Source: Tetrapyrgos nigripes (Eukaryota > Basidiomycota > Agaricomycetes > Agaricales > Campanellaceae). Taken from it: 64,000 nt of DNA. Every line of letters starts with the position of its first letter. Position 1 is the first letter of the stretch. The DNA lies in contig JAACJM010000174.1 in assembly GCA_013368315.1 (NCBI GenBank), forward strand, positions 1-64,000, given 5' to 3'. Below are positions 33,783 through 44,411 of this stretch, piece after piece. The position numbers and the translations under genes are program-made. A model generated the notes under the pieces. The model ran no database searches. It was not told the DNA's origin and saw nothing but the letters and a program-made list of their open reading frames with translations.

Positions 33783-35494
33783 CACTTACTAGAGAAACAG
33801 CCTATTAGCGAGAAGGAGGGCGTAGAGTTGTGCACGCTCAATGGATTGGACTCCAACAATACATTTAGAGCTGTTGAGGACATTTCCATCACCCAGAAAG
33901 ACGCCGGAACCAGCAGCAGCGTCAGGATGAACAGCGTTATTGCAGGCACCATCAATATAGGAGATGGCAGGAGTGAGGCTAGGCCATAGATTTTGTGCCA
34001 TTGGTCAGGAAGGGAAGGAGGATTGGTGTGCAAGATGTCATCGAGGAGGTGGTTGAGATGGGTGACAAGCGGGGTGTTAAATTTAGGACGGTGATGATGA
34101 GAAGAGAAGGCATGGCTATTGCCAGACCCACCAGGAAGAATAAGGGACAAAGTCAGATAAGAGTGATCTGACCAGTCAGTGCACTCTGAGATGGAAAAAT
34201 CTGTGATGAACAGACAGCACTCGTATGATGCAAGGGCATAGTCAATGACGGATGAGTTGTAGACTGTTTCACCGTCGTCGTTCTTGCCAGTGTTACTGTG
34301 TTCAGTGAAGGAGAAGTGATGACCAGGGACGCCCTCAGAGCCATTCAAAATGACTGTATTGCAAGTGCCCAGGCACTCTAAAAGACATTTCCCATGGTTG
34401 TCAGGGGCCTTCGAGTCTAGGGAGATGCGAACAGGGTGGTCTGCAGAGGCTCGAGAGATACCAGTGTGCGCATTGAAGTCACCAATGACAATGAGGGGAT
34501 AACCTTGTTCATGGGTGAGTTTGATTTTTGAACAAAGAAAGTCAAACAGATCTGTATCCATCCAGTCATGCCAATCAAGGTGAGAACATTGGGGAAGAAC
34601 ATAGGTATTCATGAAGAGAGTACTGTTGATCTCAACGGTAAGCAGGTCTGGACCACTAAAGTCATTGCAGACACGCGCATTAAGCGTGGAGCGAACTAAG
34701 GTAGCCACACCGCCCCACGGGAAGACTAAGTCAGAGCATGGATGACTTCAAGTGTAAGCAACAAAGCCATCAGGTGTGGGGATATTGTCGTGCAGGTAGC
34801 AATGAGTCTCTTGGATGAACAATATGTCAATGTTTCCGAACATCTTAGGGAATTCAGGGTGGCTAGAGTTGCCGTCATATGCCCCATTAAGGTTCCAGCT
34901 GCAAACATTAAGGATGAAAGGACATTGCTCATTATTTGGAGCAGTAGTAGTACATGGTGGCGCTGTAGAGATACATGAAGGCAGTGGGTTGGTAGTAGTA
35001 CAAGTAGTGGCAGACAACGGGAAGGAAGTATCAGGTATGTTGACATGAGGAATGGATGGGGAAACAGTAGGATTGGAAGAGTGATGGCTACAAGATGGGA
35101 GGGAATTGGAAGTGGAATTGGAAGTGGATGAAGCAGAGAAAACGGGGATACAAGATGCGAATGAGGTAAAGTAATTGTACAATTTGCAGAGGGGCTTGTT
35201 CAGACATGAATAAATACATGAGAGGGAAAGGCGTTGGGATGCAGAACTACTATTCTTAAAAGGAGGGAGAGGCAAAGGATGAGTAGAAGAGGGGGTAGTA
35301 ACACTGCTTTTAGGCAGATAGGAGGTGGAGAGAATTGGGGAAAAGTTGAACAATTTGTAACTACAAGTAGACAGTAAAAGAGAAGAAGCACTGAATAAGA
35401 GACTTGAAGCCAAGGAAGTAGCTGGAACACTGCCTGAGTAAGAACGAGTACACGAAAAGGGCAGAGATATGGACAGTGAAAGTGGCTCCACCAC
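33783..35494 (-). pseudogene. LINE ORF2 5' part: endonuclease and start of RNase H
   Basis: An apurinic-type endonuclease is recognisable: NVCSWNLNGAYDG, DILFIQETHCYL, then VIGDFNAHTG, SVIDYALASY and TDWSDHSYL, including the DFNAH and SDH catalytic motifs. A TGA at about 34750 interrupts the frame just after PDGFVAYT; coding sense resumes in the same frame. After a frame change, an RNase H opening follows (SYIDGACNNAVHPDAAAGSG, QSIERAQLYALLLANRL) and breaks off at about 33783, where foreign sequence begins. The endonuclease residues look intact but the ORF is dead. Confidence 0.75.
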
Positions 35495-35655
35495 CCCAGA
35501 TTTTTCAAAAATGTAGTGGCCAGCTGGAGCATTTGTATTCCATAGATTGGCGAACTGCTGTGCAAACGTGGTGCTACGGAAAGTAATATGAAGCGACTGG
35601 GTGTTGTTGTCAGGTACAAGACCTTAATGGACAGGAGTGGGGGGACGAGGGATAT

Positions 35656-36623
35656 TCAGGCGAGTGAGAAGATCCAAAAACTCGAAGTAGTCATGTTCCC
35701 ATACCTGTCCACCCCCAGGATGGAACAGAGTAACCACCGTGAAATTAACAGTAATGTCCTGAGACGGCATTGTTGGTAAGAGTCCCAATAAGGGTGCTGG
35801 CTTTCTGGGCTCAGACGACGAAGGAGAGCAGGTGTCTCAGAGCCAGCAACAGGTGCAGCATGCATGGGAGTTGCTGCAGTAGAAGGAGGTGCAGCAGGGG
35901 CACTACACATCGGGGCTGCCGTGAGAGATGGCATGAAAGCATGGGCAGCTCGGGTGGTAGCAGAGGACATGTGATGTGCAATGCACAGACGTTGAGCATG
36001 TTCACGTTGTAATTGGGCAACATCCCGTTGGAGATTGCGAATGGCTTGTTGGAGAGCTGGAGAGACAGCAGGAGAAGAGGATGAAAAGGGATTGGAGGTA
36101 CCGTAGTTGGCTAGGTTTGAGCTGTTTCCGGTGTTTGTTGAGCTTGTGCTGCCTTTTTGACTGGTGCTACCATTTCCATTACCCTCGGCCTGCTCAGCAT
36201 TATCATTCTGTGTGCCAGCAGCATCAGAGACAGCCTTCTTGAAACTGCGAGAGGTCTGGCCAGTCATGGAATGGGCACAGTGATGGCAGGAAGAGGGGGA
36301 CGTGGGAGAGACTGCAATGGGCAGGTGGTGGAATTAGGGATGGGGTCGCCTGTAGTACCTGAACAGGCATGGGAAGCGGAAGTTCCAGAAGCTGAGACAT
36401 TGGAACTAACCGGACGAGCGGGAAGAGATGAGACAGATGGGTTGGCACTGCTGCAGACAGAATGAGGGACATATGGAGCAGACACAGAGCTGGCAGTGGA
36501 TGCTAGAGCGTCTGAATGAGAGGCTCCATCAGGGAAATGCTCAGAGGCATCTTCATGCAAAAGTAGCATAATTATGCAATTTTGGCATGAAAAATGTATA
36601 ATTGTGTATAATCCATTCCACAC
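35656..36623 (-). pseudogene. LINE ORF1 relic
   Basis: Two frames (36623-36264 and 36267-35656) encode low-complexity Ser/Thr/Ala/Pro-rich protein with a short heptad-like helix (LQQAIRNLQRDVAQLQREHA), which fits an ORF1 or Gag-like coiled coil upstream of a LINE endonuclease. No zinc knuckle is visible. A frameshift separates the two parts near 36265. Confidence 0.5.
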
Positions 36624-37638
36624 ATTGCATATGTTGTGCAGATTGATGTATAGCTATGCACCTATTGAATCCTCATGCAATCTGCTGAATAACAGATGCA
36701 TAACATTGTCTCGAATGTGCTCACAGTAGGATGGTCAAAATCTGCTTGAATTATGGTTTTGAGCATATCTTTATTGAATCGTGCCAATACACAACCACAT
36801 ATATAATGATCATTAAGGTATTCCTCAATGTAGAGGTAAGTGAATAACAAACAGGCGAGGCAATTGCAGGGCTGTAATACTCCCGTGTAGTAAGAAAATT
36901 TAAGGTCAAGATAGAATGTAAACAACATCACGCAACGACTAAAAACCTTCGAACAGTTTGAGAAAAAACCCAGCCAACAAAAATGAAGTGAACGGGAACA
37001 GGGAGCATCATACATAGCAGATGCATTTGACGTGAATACATGGAGGGCCAGGCATTGCCTTGACAGCTCTTCATTCGCGTTTGCGAAGTAATTAACCCTA
37101 ACCTGAATGAGAGAGCCGCGACTTCTTCTGAATAGAGTTATTAAAACTCCACTGCAAAACTGTACAGTTCCTGCACTGCAATAGACACGTCAGCAAATGG
37201 TCACTTGACTATGTTGACTTTCGACTCGCAACCACCAACTCAAACAGCCTTCCCCAGTCTCCTCCTTTGTCCCTCATCGGCTTTTTATCTGCGCTACTAA
37301 CACTTCTTTGCATCATCTTCTTGCACGACTGAACTCAAGCACCATCTTCAACCCTCATATGCAGTGCTCAGCTACACAACCTTGAGCTTGACAACTCAGT
37401 GAGTATCCTCCTTAGGCCCTTACGTGTTACACCTAAGGTTTACCATCTTATTGTATAGGTCACCAGCCAGGCTACCTTCAAGCCTTAGGTCTTGCTGGCA
37501 AACAGGATGTAGGGAACGTCTCTGGTACACTCAGGTATGTCCATGATACTTTCACATTGAAGCTCGCCGACCTTTAGGCTCCGGATCCTTTGGGTCATTC
37601 TGACTTTGCTAAGCAGGGGTCGGTTTTATTTGTAGTAC
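36624..37638. other. Sequence between LINE and large element, no gene recognised
   Basis: 36662-37015 has a Cys- and Phe-rich minus-strand open stretch without a known domain. 37200-37540 looks like a fungal 5' region, pyrimidine-rich with two intron-like segments (GTGAGTATCC...ATTGTATAG), but no coding frame continues into the inverted-arm element that starts at about 37639. Confidence 0.3.
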
Positions 37639-38060
37639 ATGTCACTGGAGGCAAATCCCTGTAAATCATCTGCCATACAGAGGTATTACAGTGACCTTAC
37701 AACAAGTCATTCAATAAGTAATCCACCTTGTATTACAGAGGTATTACAAAGGGAAGAATTTTCCAGAGCAATGCTGTAAGACTGCTGTAAGACAAGTTGT
37801 ATTACAGGGACATTTCAGAGGCCAAATCCCTGTAGATCCGGTGCCCTACATAGGGATTACAGCAAACTTACACCAAGCCATTCAACAAGTATTCTGCCTT
37901 GGATTACAGAAGTATTACAGAGAGAAGAAATTTTGGGAGCAATGCTGTAAGACTGCTGTAAGACAAGTTGGATTACAGGAACATTTCAGAGTGACATGGT
38001 GTCACAGTAATCCATTAGGTAATACAGCCAAGAAATACAGAAGTATTTCAGTGTGACAAA
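37639..38060. repeat. Left terminal segment with ATTACAG motifs
   Basis: Contains two tandem, diverged copies of a roughly 172-bp unit (37647-37817 and 37818-37989), each with GTATTACAG and GCTGTAAGACTGCTGTAAGAC. The motif ATTACAG or its complement recurs more than a dozen times. The segment ends AAATACAGAAGTATTTCAGT just before the 22-bp array. The right end (49031-49321) has only one full unit plus a short piece, so the tandem duplication is specific to the left. Confidence 0.75.
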
Positions 38061-38061
38061 A

Positions 38062-40570
38062 GCGTGCAGGTTGCGTCCAGAGTGCGTGCAGATTGCGTCC
38101 AGGGTGCGCGCAGGTTGCGTCCAGGGTGCGTGCAGGTTGCGTCCAGAGCGCGCACAGGTTGCGTCCAGAGTGCGTGCAGGTTGCGTCCAGAGTGCACGCA
38201 GGTTGTGTCCAGGGTGCGCGCAGGTTGTGTCCAGAGTCCACGATGCATGCAGGTTGTGTGGTTGCGTCCAGATTGTGTGCAGGTTGTGTGGTTGCGTCCA
38301 GATTGCGTGCGAGTTGTGTCCAGATTGCATGCAGGTTGCGTCCAGAGTGCGCGCAGGTTGCGTCCAGAGTGCACGCAGGTTGCGTCCAGAGTCCATGATG
38401 CATGCAGGTTGTGTGGTTGCGTCCAGAGTGCACGCAAGTTGCGTCCAGATTGCGTGCGAGTTGTGTCCAGATTGCGTGCAGGTTGCGTCCAGGGTGTGTG
38501 CAGATTGCGTCCAGGGTGTGCGCAGATTGCGTCCAGAGTGCACGCAGGTTGCGTCCAGCATGCGCACAGGTTGCGTCCGCAAGTTGGATCCAGAGTGTGC
38601 GCAAGTTGTGTCCAGAGTGCACGCAAGTTGCATCCAGAGTGTGCACAGGTTGTGTCCAGGGTGCACACAGGTTGCGTCCAGAGTCCATGATGCATGCAGG
38701 TTATGTGGTTGTGTCCAGAGTGCGCGCAGGTTGCGTCGCGCAGATTGCGTCCAGAGTGCACGCAGGTTGCGTCCAGAGTGCGCGCGAGTTGCGTCCAGAC
38801 TGCGCGCGAGTTGCGTCCAGACTGCGCGCAGGTTGCGTCCAGAGTGTGCGCAGGTTGTGTCCAGGGTGCACGCAGGTTGCGTCCAGAGTCCATGATGCAT
38901 GCAGGTTGTGTGGTTCCGTCCAGAGTGCAGGCAAGTTGCGTCCAGATTGCGTGCAGGTTGCGTCCAGAGTGCACACAAGTTGCGTCCAGATTGTGTGCAG
39001 GTTGCGTCCAGAGTGCGCACAGGTTGCATCCAGAGTGCACGCAGATTGCGTCCAGGGTGTGCGCAGATTGCGTCCAGAGTGCGGGCAGGTTGCGTCCAGG
39101 GTGCACGCAGGTTGCGTGCAGAGAGCGTGCAGGTTGCGTGCAGAGTGCGCACAGGTTGCGTCCAGAGTGTGCACAGATTGCGTCCAGGGTGCGCGCAGGT
39201 TGCATCCAAGGTGCACGCAGGTTGTGTCCAGATTGCGTGCAAGTTGTGTCCAGAGTGTGCGGCGCAGGTTGGGTCCAGAGTGCACGCAGATTGCGTCCAG
39301 GGTGTGTGCAGATTGCATCCAGGGTGCGCGCAGGTTGCGTCCAGAGTGCATGCAGGTTGCGTCCAGATTGCACGCAAGTTGCATCCAGAGTGCACGCAAG
39401 TTGCATCCAGAGTGCGTGCAAGTTGTGTCCAGAGTGCACGCAAGTTGCATCCAGAGTGCACGCAAGTTGTGTCCAGAGTGCACGCAGGTTGCGTCCAGAG
39501 TGCATGCAGGTTGCGTCCAGATTGCACGCAAGTTGCATCCAGAGTGCACGCAAGTTGCATCCAGAGTGCACGCAAGTTGCATCCAGAGTGCACGCAAGTT
39601 GCATCCAGAGTGCGCGCAAGTTGTGTCCAGAGTGCACGCAAGTTGCATCCAGAGTGCACGCAAGTTGTGTCCAGAGTGCACGCAAGTTGCATCCAGAGTG
39701 CACGCAGGTTGCGTCCAGGGTGCACACAGGTTGCGTCCAGAGTCCACAATGCATGCAGAGTCCACAATGCATGCAGGTTGTGTAGTTGCGTCCAGACTGC
39801 ACACAGGTTGCATCCAGAGTGTGCGCAGGTTGCGTCCAGAGTGCGCGCAGGTTGCGTCCAGGGTGCGCGCAGGTTGTTGCGTCCAGAGTGCGTGCAGATT
39901 GCATCCAGGGTGCACGCAGATTGCGTCCAGAGTGCACGCAGGTTGTGTCCAGCATGTGCACAGGTTGCGTCCAGAGTGCGCGCGAGTTGCGTCCAGATTG
40001 CGTGCAAGTTGCGTCCAGAGTGCGTGCAGGTTGCGTCCAGAGTGCGTGCAGATTGCGTCCAGGGTGCACGTAGATTGCGTTCAGATTGCGCGCAAGTTGC
40101 GTCGAGAGTGTGCGCAGGTTGGGTCCAGAGTGCGCGCAGGTTGGGTCCAGGGTGCACGCAGATTGCGTCCAGGGTGCACGCAAGTTGCATCCAGAGTGTG
40201 TGCAAATGCACGCAGGTTGCATCCAGAGTGCACACAGGTTGCGTCCAGAGTCCATGATGCATGCAGGTTGTGTGGTTCTGTCCAGAGTGCGCGCAAGTTG
40301 TGTCCAGAGTGTGCGCAGGTTGCATCCAGAGTGCGCACGGGTTGCGTCCAGGGTGCGCGCACGCAGGTTGCATCCAGGGTGTGCACAGATTGTGTCCAGG
40401 GTGTGCGCAGGTTGCGTCCAGAGTGCGTGCAGGTTGCGTCCAGATTGCACGCAAGTTGCATCCAGAGGGTGTCCAGAGTGTGCGCAGGTTGCATCCAGAG
40501 TGTGTGCAGGTTGCGTCCAGATTGCACGCAAGTTGCATCCAGAGTCCGGGCAAGTTGTGTCCAGAGTCCG
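38062..40570. repeat. 22-bp minisatellite array, left arm (about 110 units)
   Basis: The consensus unit is GCGTCCAGAGTGCGCGCAGG plus TT, with transitions at CpG sites (GCGTCC/GTGTCC/GCATCC; GCGC/GCAC/GTGC). Longer-period variants containing GTCCATGATGCATGCAGG and TTGTGTGGTT recur at about 38230, 38390, 38690, 38890, 39740 and 40250, giving higher-order structure. Because 22 is not a multiple of three and the unit contains no stop in either strand, frames of more than 800 codons stay open on both strands. These are not credible genes. Confidence 0.9.
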
Positions 40571-41062
40571 CGTATGACGTTCCATCTGTTAAATAATTCC
40601 GCCCACACAAACATACTGTAGAGGGGCCAAAATACCATGATACGTGTAATTTGATCGTGATGAATGTGCGTGCGCACAGTCAGAATGGGTGCGCATACAG
40701 GAAAATGTGGTCATGAATGTGCGCGCGTATAGTAAAATGTGCGCGCGAGTCTGAGAATTTTGCTCTTCCTCAGCGTCGTCATGTCTGTCTGAGGACAACG
40801 ACGTCTCTGCTTTGCTCCCTGGCCTATCCTCATTCCTGACCCATTCAAGGGACTCTCAAACCCATTTGTTCTTCCTCTAGGCAGTGCACTGTACCCGCAC
40901 CTCGTGTACACTGTACAGTCACATTGATACTGCCATCAGTGGAGGTTTCAAACGGGTATGGTCAGTATGGTCAATATTGAAGATAATACTATCGACAAAG
41001 ACGTTTCCTATCCATCGTCGACTTCCTATGAGACCGGAAGGAGCTAAAGACGTCGAGAGAAT
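40571..41062. repeat. Inner flank of left arm
   Basis: Matches, inverted, about 47130-47636: TATGACGTTCCATCTGTTAA, ACATACTGTAGAGGGGCC, and the GTCATGTCTGTCTGAGGACA block near 40778. The last 140 bp (40920-41062) are a degenerate copy of the coding-like fragment on the right (HIDT-ISGG). Coding sense is lost here by small indels. Confidence 0.7.
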
Positions 41063-41206
41063 GGTATATGAACAATGAACTTTAGATTCCAAATGATGAG
41101 TGTACTTAGTAACATTAATGACTGAACAACGGCAGTACCGAATGGCTGATTGGTACTATAAGTAATCAGACTCGAAGGGTGATACCGTGAAAGTGTATGA
41201 TAAGAA

Positions 41207-42194
41207 CTACTGGTTGTAGGGAGACATGGGCAGGCACTGAATGATTCTCTGGACAGCACGCTCAGTGATCCTGTCCTCATTCTGGAAGATATCAAGGTTG
41301 TTGAGGCAGTCGGCCTTGCATGCGGGGCTAACACCTTCAAAATCGGCGTCTTTTAAGAACTGCAAAGCCAGGCCGAAAGCAAGAGGCTCTGTCGGGTGCA
41401 GAAACTCCTTTGCAAACACGTTCCACCATGTTTCATCCCACTTCCGCTGGCACCTGGATTGATCATGGTTGATGCCATAGTACTGACAAGAGAAATCTCC
41501 CCATAACAACGTTGGCAGCGCCCCAGCAAGAATCTGACGCTCACGCTGGACCCGGTGTTGAGCTTCAGCCAAAATACCCAGCGCAAACGGCCCGATTTGG
41601 AATTGCTCTTCCGGAGACAGAGCGTAGAATGGTCTGAGCATTAGGCTTTCCACTGCCGGTCTGACTGAAGATCGAAGACCATGTTGAAGAGCTATGTTTA
41701 GCCTCTTGGATGCATCCAGGTTCATAGCGTCGAGATGGAAAATTGCATAGTCAGCACCTGACTTGCACATCCAAATCATTGAGATCTTGAGGATATTCCG
41801 GAGGCGGCCTTCATCACGGTCCACAGGACCAGACCAGTCCCTAAACTGTGCATCAGGCACATAGAAAAGGGCAACAGGAAAAAACTCACCGCTTTTTGAC
41901 GTATGACAGAAAATCTTCCCATTCTTTCCTGGCCAAACCAGGCAGCGGAAACGGATGATCTTCGGTGCCACCTTCGTCAGGTCGTCCAAAAACAGCCTCG
42001 AATCCTTCACAGCAGTCAGCAAGGGACGCTGCGCTCACACTGTATATTTCATTTTCAACCTGAAAAGTTTTGGGATATGAAAACATCTGTGAGATATATT
42101 GTGAAAAAAAAAGTACCAGAAAGACATATGTTTTCCCTGTATCCCAATGTTCTTGGCTGCGAGAGTACTGCTGAACTTGACTTGGAGTTGCCAT
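41207..42194 (-). CDS. BTB/POZ-domain protein (312 aa)
   Basis: Two exons, 41890-42194 and 41207-41840, join in frame (CG|GTGAG donor, TTTAG acceptor) to give 313 codons including the stop. The N-terminal half has the fungal BTB pattern: VENEIYSVSAASLADCCEGF then EAVFGRP, PFPLPGLARKEWEDFLSYV and, after the intron, RDWSGPVDRDEGRLRNILKI. BTB domains mediate dimerisation or cullin-3 adaptor contacts. The C-terminal half (ALQHGLRSSVRPAVESLMLR, FQIGPFALGILAEAQHRV) is the usual helical tail of the agaricomycete family. It is divergent with the integrase-core gene across 119 bp and is cargo of the large element. No break is seen. Confidence 0.8.
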
Positions 42195-42313
42195 GCTAAA
42201 CGGTGGAGGCACAGGCAATATAGGCATTTGTGACAACGTTGCAATTCTTTACATAAATTTACAGACACTCGCCTGGATGTAGTATCATTTGTTGTACATG
42301 ACAATCATCCGAA
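42195..42313. promoter_or_regulatory. Shared bidirectional promoter
   Basis: Only 119 bp separate the start codons of the divergent BTB (minus) and integrase-core (plus) genes, so both must draw on this segment. No TATA box is obvious. Co-expression is an inference from spacing. Confidence 0.4.
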
Positions 42314-44306
42314 ATGTCCCTACTACCTCTTCCCGCATCACAGACTCCTTGGTCCCCAGAGATTTTGACTGCCAATCAGATTCTGCAGGAGCTGTATCGC
42401 ACTGCATCTAATGTGCTATCTCTTTCAACGCCGGATCCTCGGAGGTTAGAATACCACCAACAAGCAATCGCCGATGAAGTCGTTCCATTGCTTGATGACC
42501 TGTCTGAATGTGCCGAAGATGAAGGACTACCCATATCCTGGCTCAATCAGTGTGCAGATCACTTTGCTAGTTTGTTTGTGCAGCTAGCTAAAGCAAAGAA
42601 ATCAGCTGTGGAAGAGTAAGTTGAAAATCTTCAAGTCAATCTGGATTCTGAGCTCACCTCTGCTATCCTTTTTTAGGGAAGCTGACAATATCTTCTTCGT
42701 GAAACCGGTTCAGATCGTTCATACTGGTCAACGTGGACCACCTCGGAAGATGCTGGATCCCAATTTTCTTCGGAAAGCTATGGATCCAAAGCATCAGATT
42801 AGCCTTACCACACTGGCAAAAACACTTGGGGTATCACGACAAACCTTATATTCTCGACTTCGGGAAAACAACATTGATTACAGCTACACACGACTGTCCG
42901 ATCCTGAGCTCGACAACTTGGTGAAGCAGTATCGTTTGCAGAAGCCTGGATCGGGAATGCGTTATTTGAGGGGACATCTTCGACGAAATGGTATTCGGAT
43001 CCAGAAGCGGAGGATGGCTAAGTCCATCAAACGTGTCAGCCGACTTGGGAACACTCTTCACCGCCGTCAAAATGCACCAAAGAAAAGAAAACCCTATCAA
43101 GTATCACGTCCCAATGCTTTGTACCATATCGATGGGCATCACAAATTAATCCTGTGGGGAATTGTTATTCATGGATGTGTCGATGGGTACTCAAGAAAGG
43201 TACGTACTTCAGAACTCAATCAACGTTCTTCAGAAAAGAAGCCGTAATTCTCGTATCAGGTTACAGGTCTCCAAGCCAATACCAATAACAAGGCATCTAC
43301 CGTTCTCAAGATGTTCATCAAAGCATGCCGAAGATATGGAATGCCATCCCGTGTACGCGGAGACAGAGGAGGGGAGAATCGTGATGTGTCTATCCTGATG
43401 ATTCTTCGGCGTGGAGCAAACCGTGGCAGCTTCATATGGGGGTCATCGACGCATAACACACGGATCGAAAGGCTATGGGTAGAGGTTGGAGCCCAGTTTG
43501 CACGACCATGGCGGGCTTTCTTTTTCCGCCTAGAGGATCTGCATTACCTTGACCGAAAAAACCCACACCACCTGTGGTTATTACATTTCCTGTTCCTGGA
43601 AGATATCAACGACGACTGTCAACACTTTGGAAAGACTGGAATGTGCACCCAATTTCAGGGGAAGGCCATGATCACAGCCCGAATGTAAGTTTTGCGTTCT
43701 CGCTAGAAGAAGTTTTGATTAAGACAAAAACAGGACCTATATTTCCTTGGAAAACTTCAGCACGGCATGTACAAAGACGACTGCAAGGGCATGGACCAAG
43801 ATACCATATCTCGTTCATATGGCACCCATGGAGATCCAATCCAACGTCGACCTCACCAGACTGGTGCTGGCCATTCACTGGATGAAGACTCAGATAGTGA
43901 ATCATCGACATCTGAAGACAGTTCATCAGAAGATGAGTCGGTAGAGTGGATGGGAATACAGCCTCAGACAGGTGATGACATAGCTGTAGAACAGGACGAA
44001 CAGATCAAGCATGATCCCGTAAAGACTCCTAGGCATCAGAATCCTTTTGCTGGTGAGCCTCGAAAACTTGCTTGCTTTGCTAAGGCACTTGCAAAACTCA
44101 CAGACAAAGGATGTGTACCTCGAGGATATGGTATAAGGCCAGAGGAATGGGGTGACGAAGGGTATCCCTCAGTTGAAACCATTCATACAGGAAGACGTGG
44201 GTCAAAAGAATTGTCAATTTCACTACCAGATGAGATTTGGAGGCCTCGCGCAGAGCTCTGGGCTCAAGGGCTGTACCTACTTGGAAAGTTCTTAGATACA
44301 GCATAA
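42314..44306 (+). CDS. Integrase-core (DDE) protein, candidate transposase
   Basis: Exons 42314-42615, 42677-43199, 43260-43684 and 43734-44306 have GTAAGT/GTACGT donors. After a helical N-terminus come a helix-turn-helix ([21 protein letters not shown]), a second winged region ([20 protein letters not shown]) and an rve-like catalytic core: [12 protein letters not shown] with VDGYSRK (first Asp), RGDRGGEN (second Asp), [11 protein letters not shown] (Glu), the last two 34 residues apart. The C-terminal tail has [16 protein letters not shown], an acidic Ser-rich stretch and [13 protein letters not shown], as in the agaricomycete integrase-core family. HTH-HTH-rve order recalls IS3-like transposases. 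Between about 43600 and 43640 the frame must shift by one base ([11 protein letters not shown] to [13 protein letters not shown]), so this copy may be damaged. Confidence 0.75.
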
Positions 44307-44411
44307 TATTGTCATCATACGAGCCCGTTATTTCTATTCAATTGCCAGTCAGTATTTATTGAGCCACACAAAGAAAATTTTTTACCTTTCACCACCACCA
44401 CAAATTTCTCC

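Larger units (their letters stand above)
28951..36623 (-). mobile_element. LINE (non-LTR retrotransposon), split and degenerate
   Basis: Minus-strand order: Ser/Thr-rich ORF1 (36623-35656), endonuclease (about 35030-34110), first half of RNase H (34001-33783), a 1.6-kb insertion, second half of RNase H (32193-31900), reverse transcriptase (31721-30550), a thumb/C-terminal region and a zinc knuckle (about 29650-29580). The last coding segment stops at 29341, followed by a short repeated tail (three AAACTC-type units at 29318-29340) and about 370 bp that may be 3' UTR. Several stops and lost catalytic residues show it is dead. Confidence 0.8.

Noticed and set aside
34726..35619. Several overlapping frames in the LINE region, including Ser/Thr-rich ones
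   Set aside because: Only the frame with endonuclease motifs has family support; the others are shadows.
38062..40570. CRISPR-like array
   Set aside because: Units are directly tandem without unique spacers, and the context is a eukaryotic genome.
37986..40621. Open frames of several hundred to over 800 codons on both strands with a 22-residue repeat
   Set aside because: They arise because the 22-bp unit lacks stops in all phases; they overlap on both strands, lack conserved starts, and their sequence is fully explained by the minisatellite.
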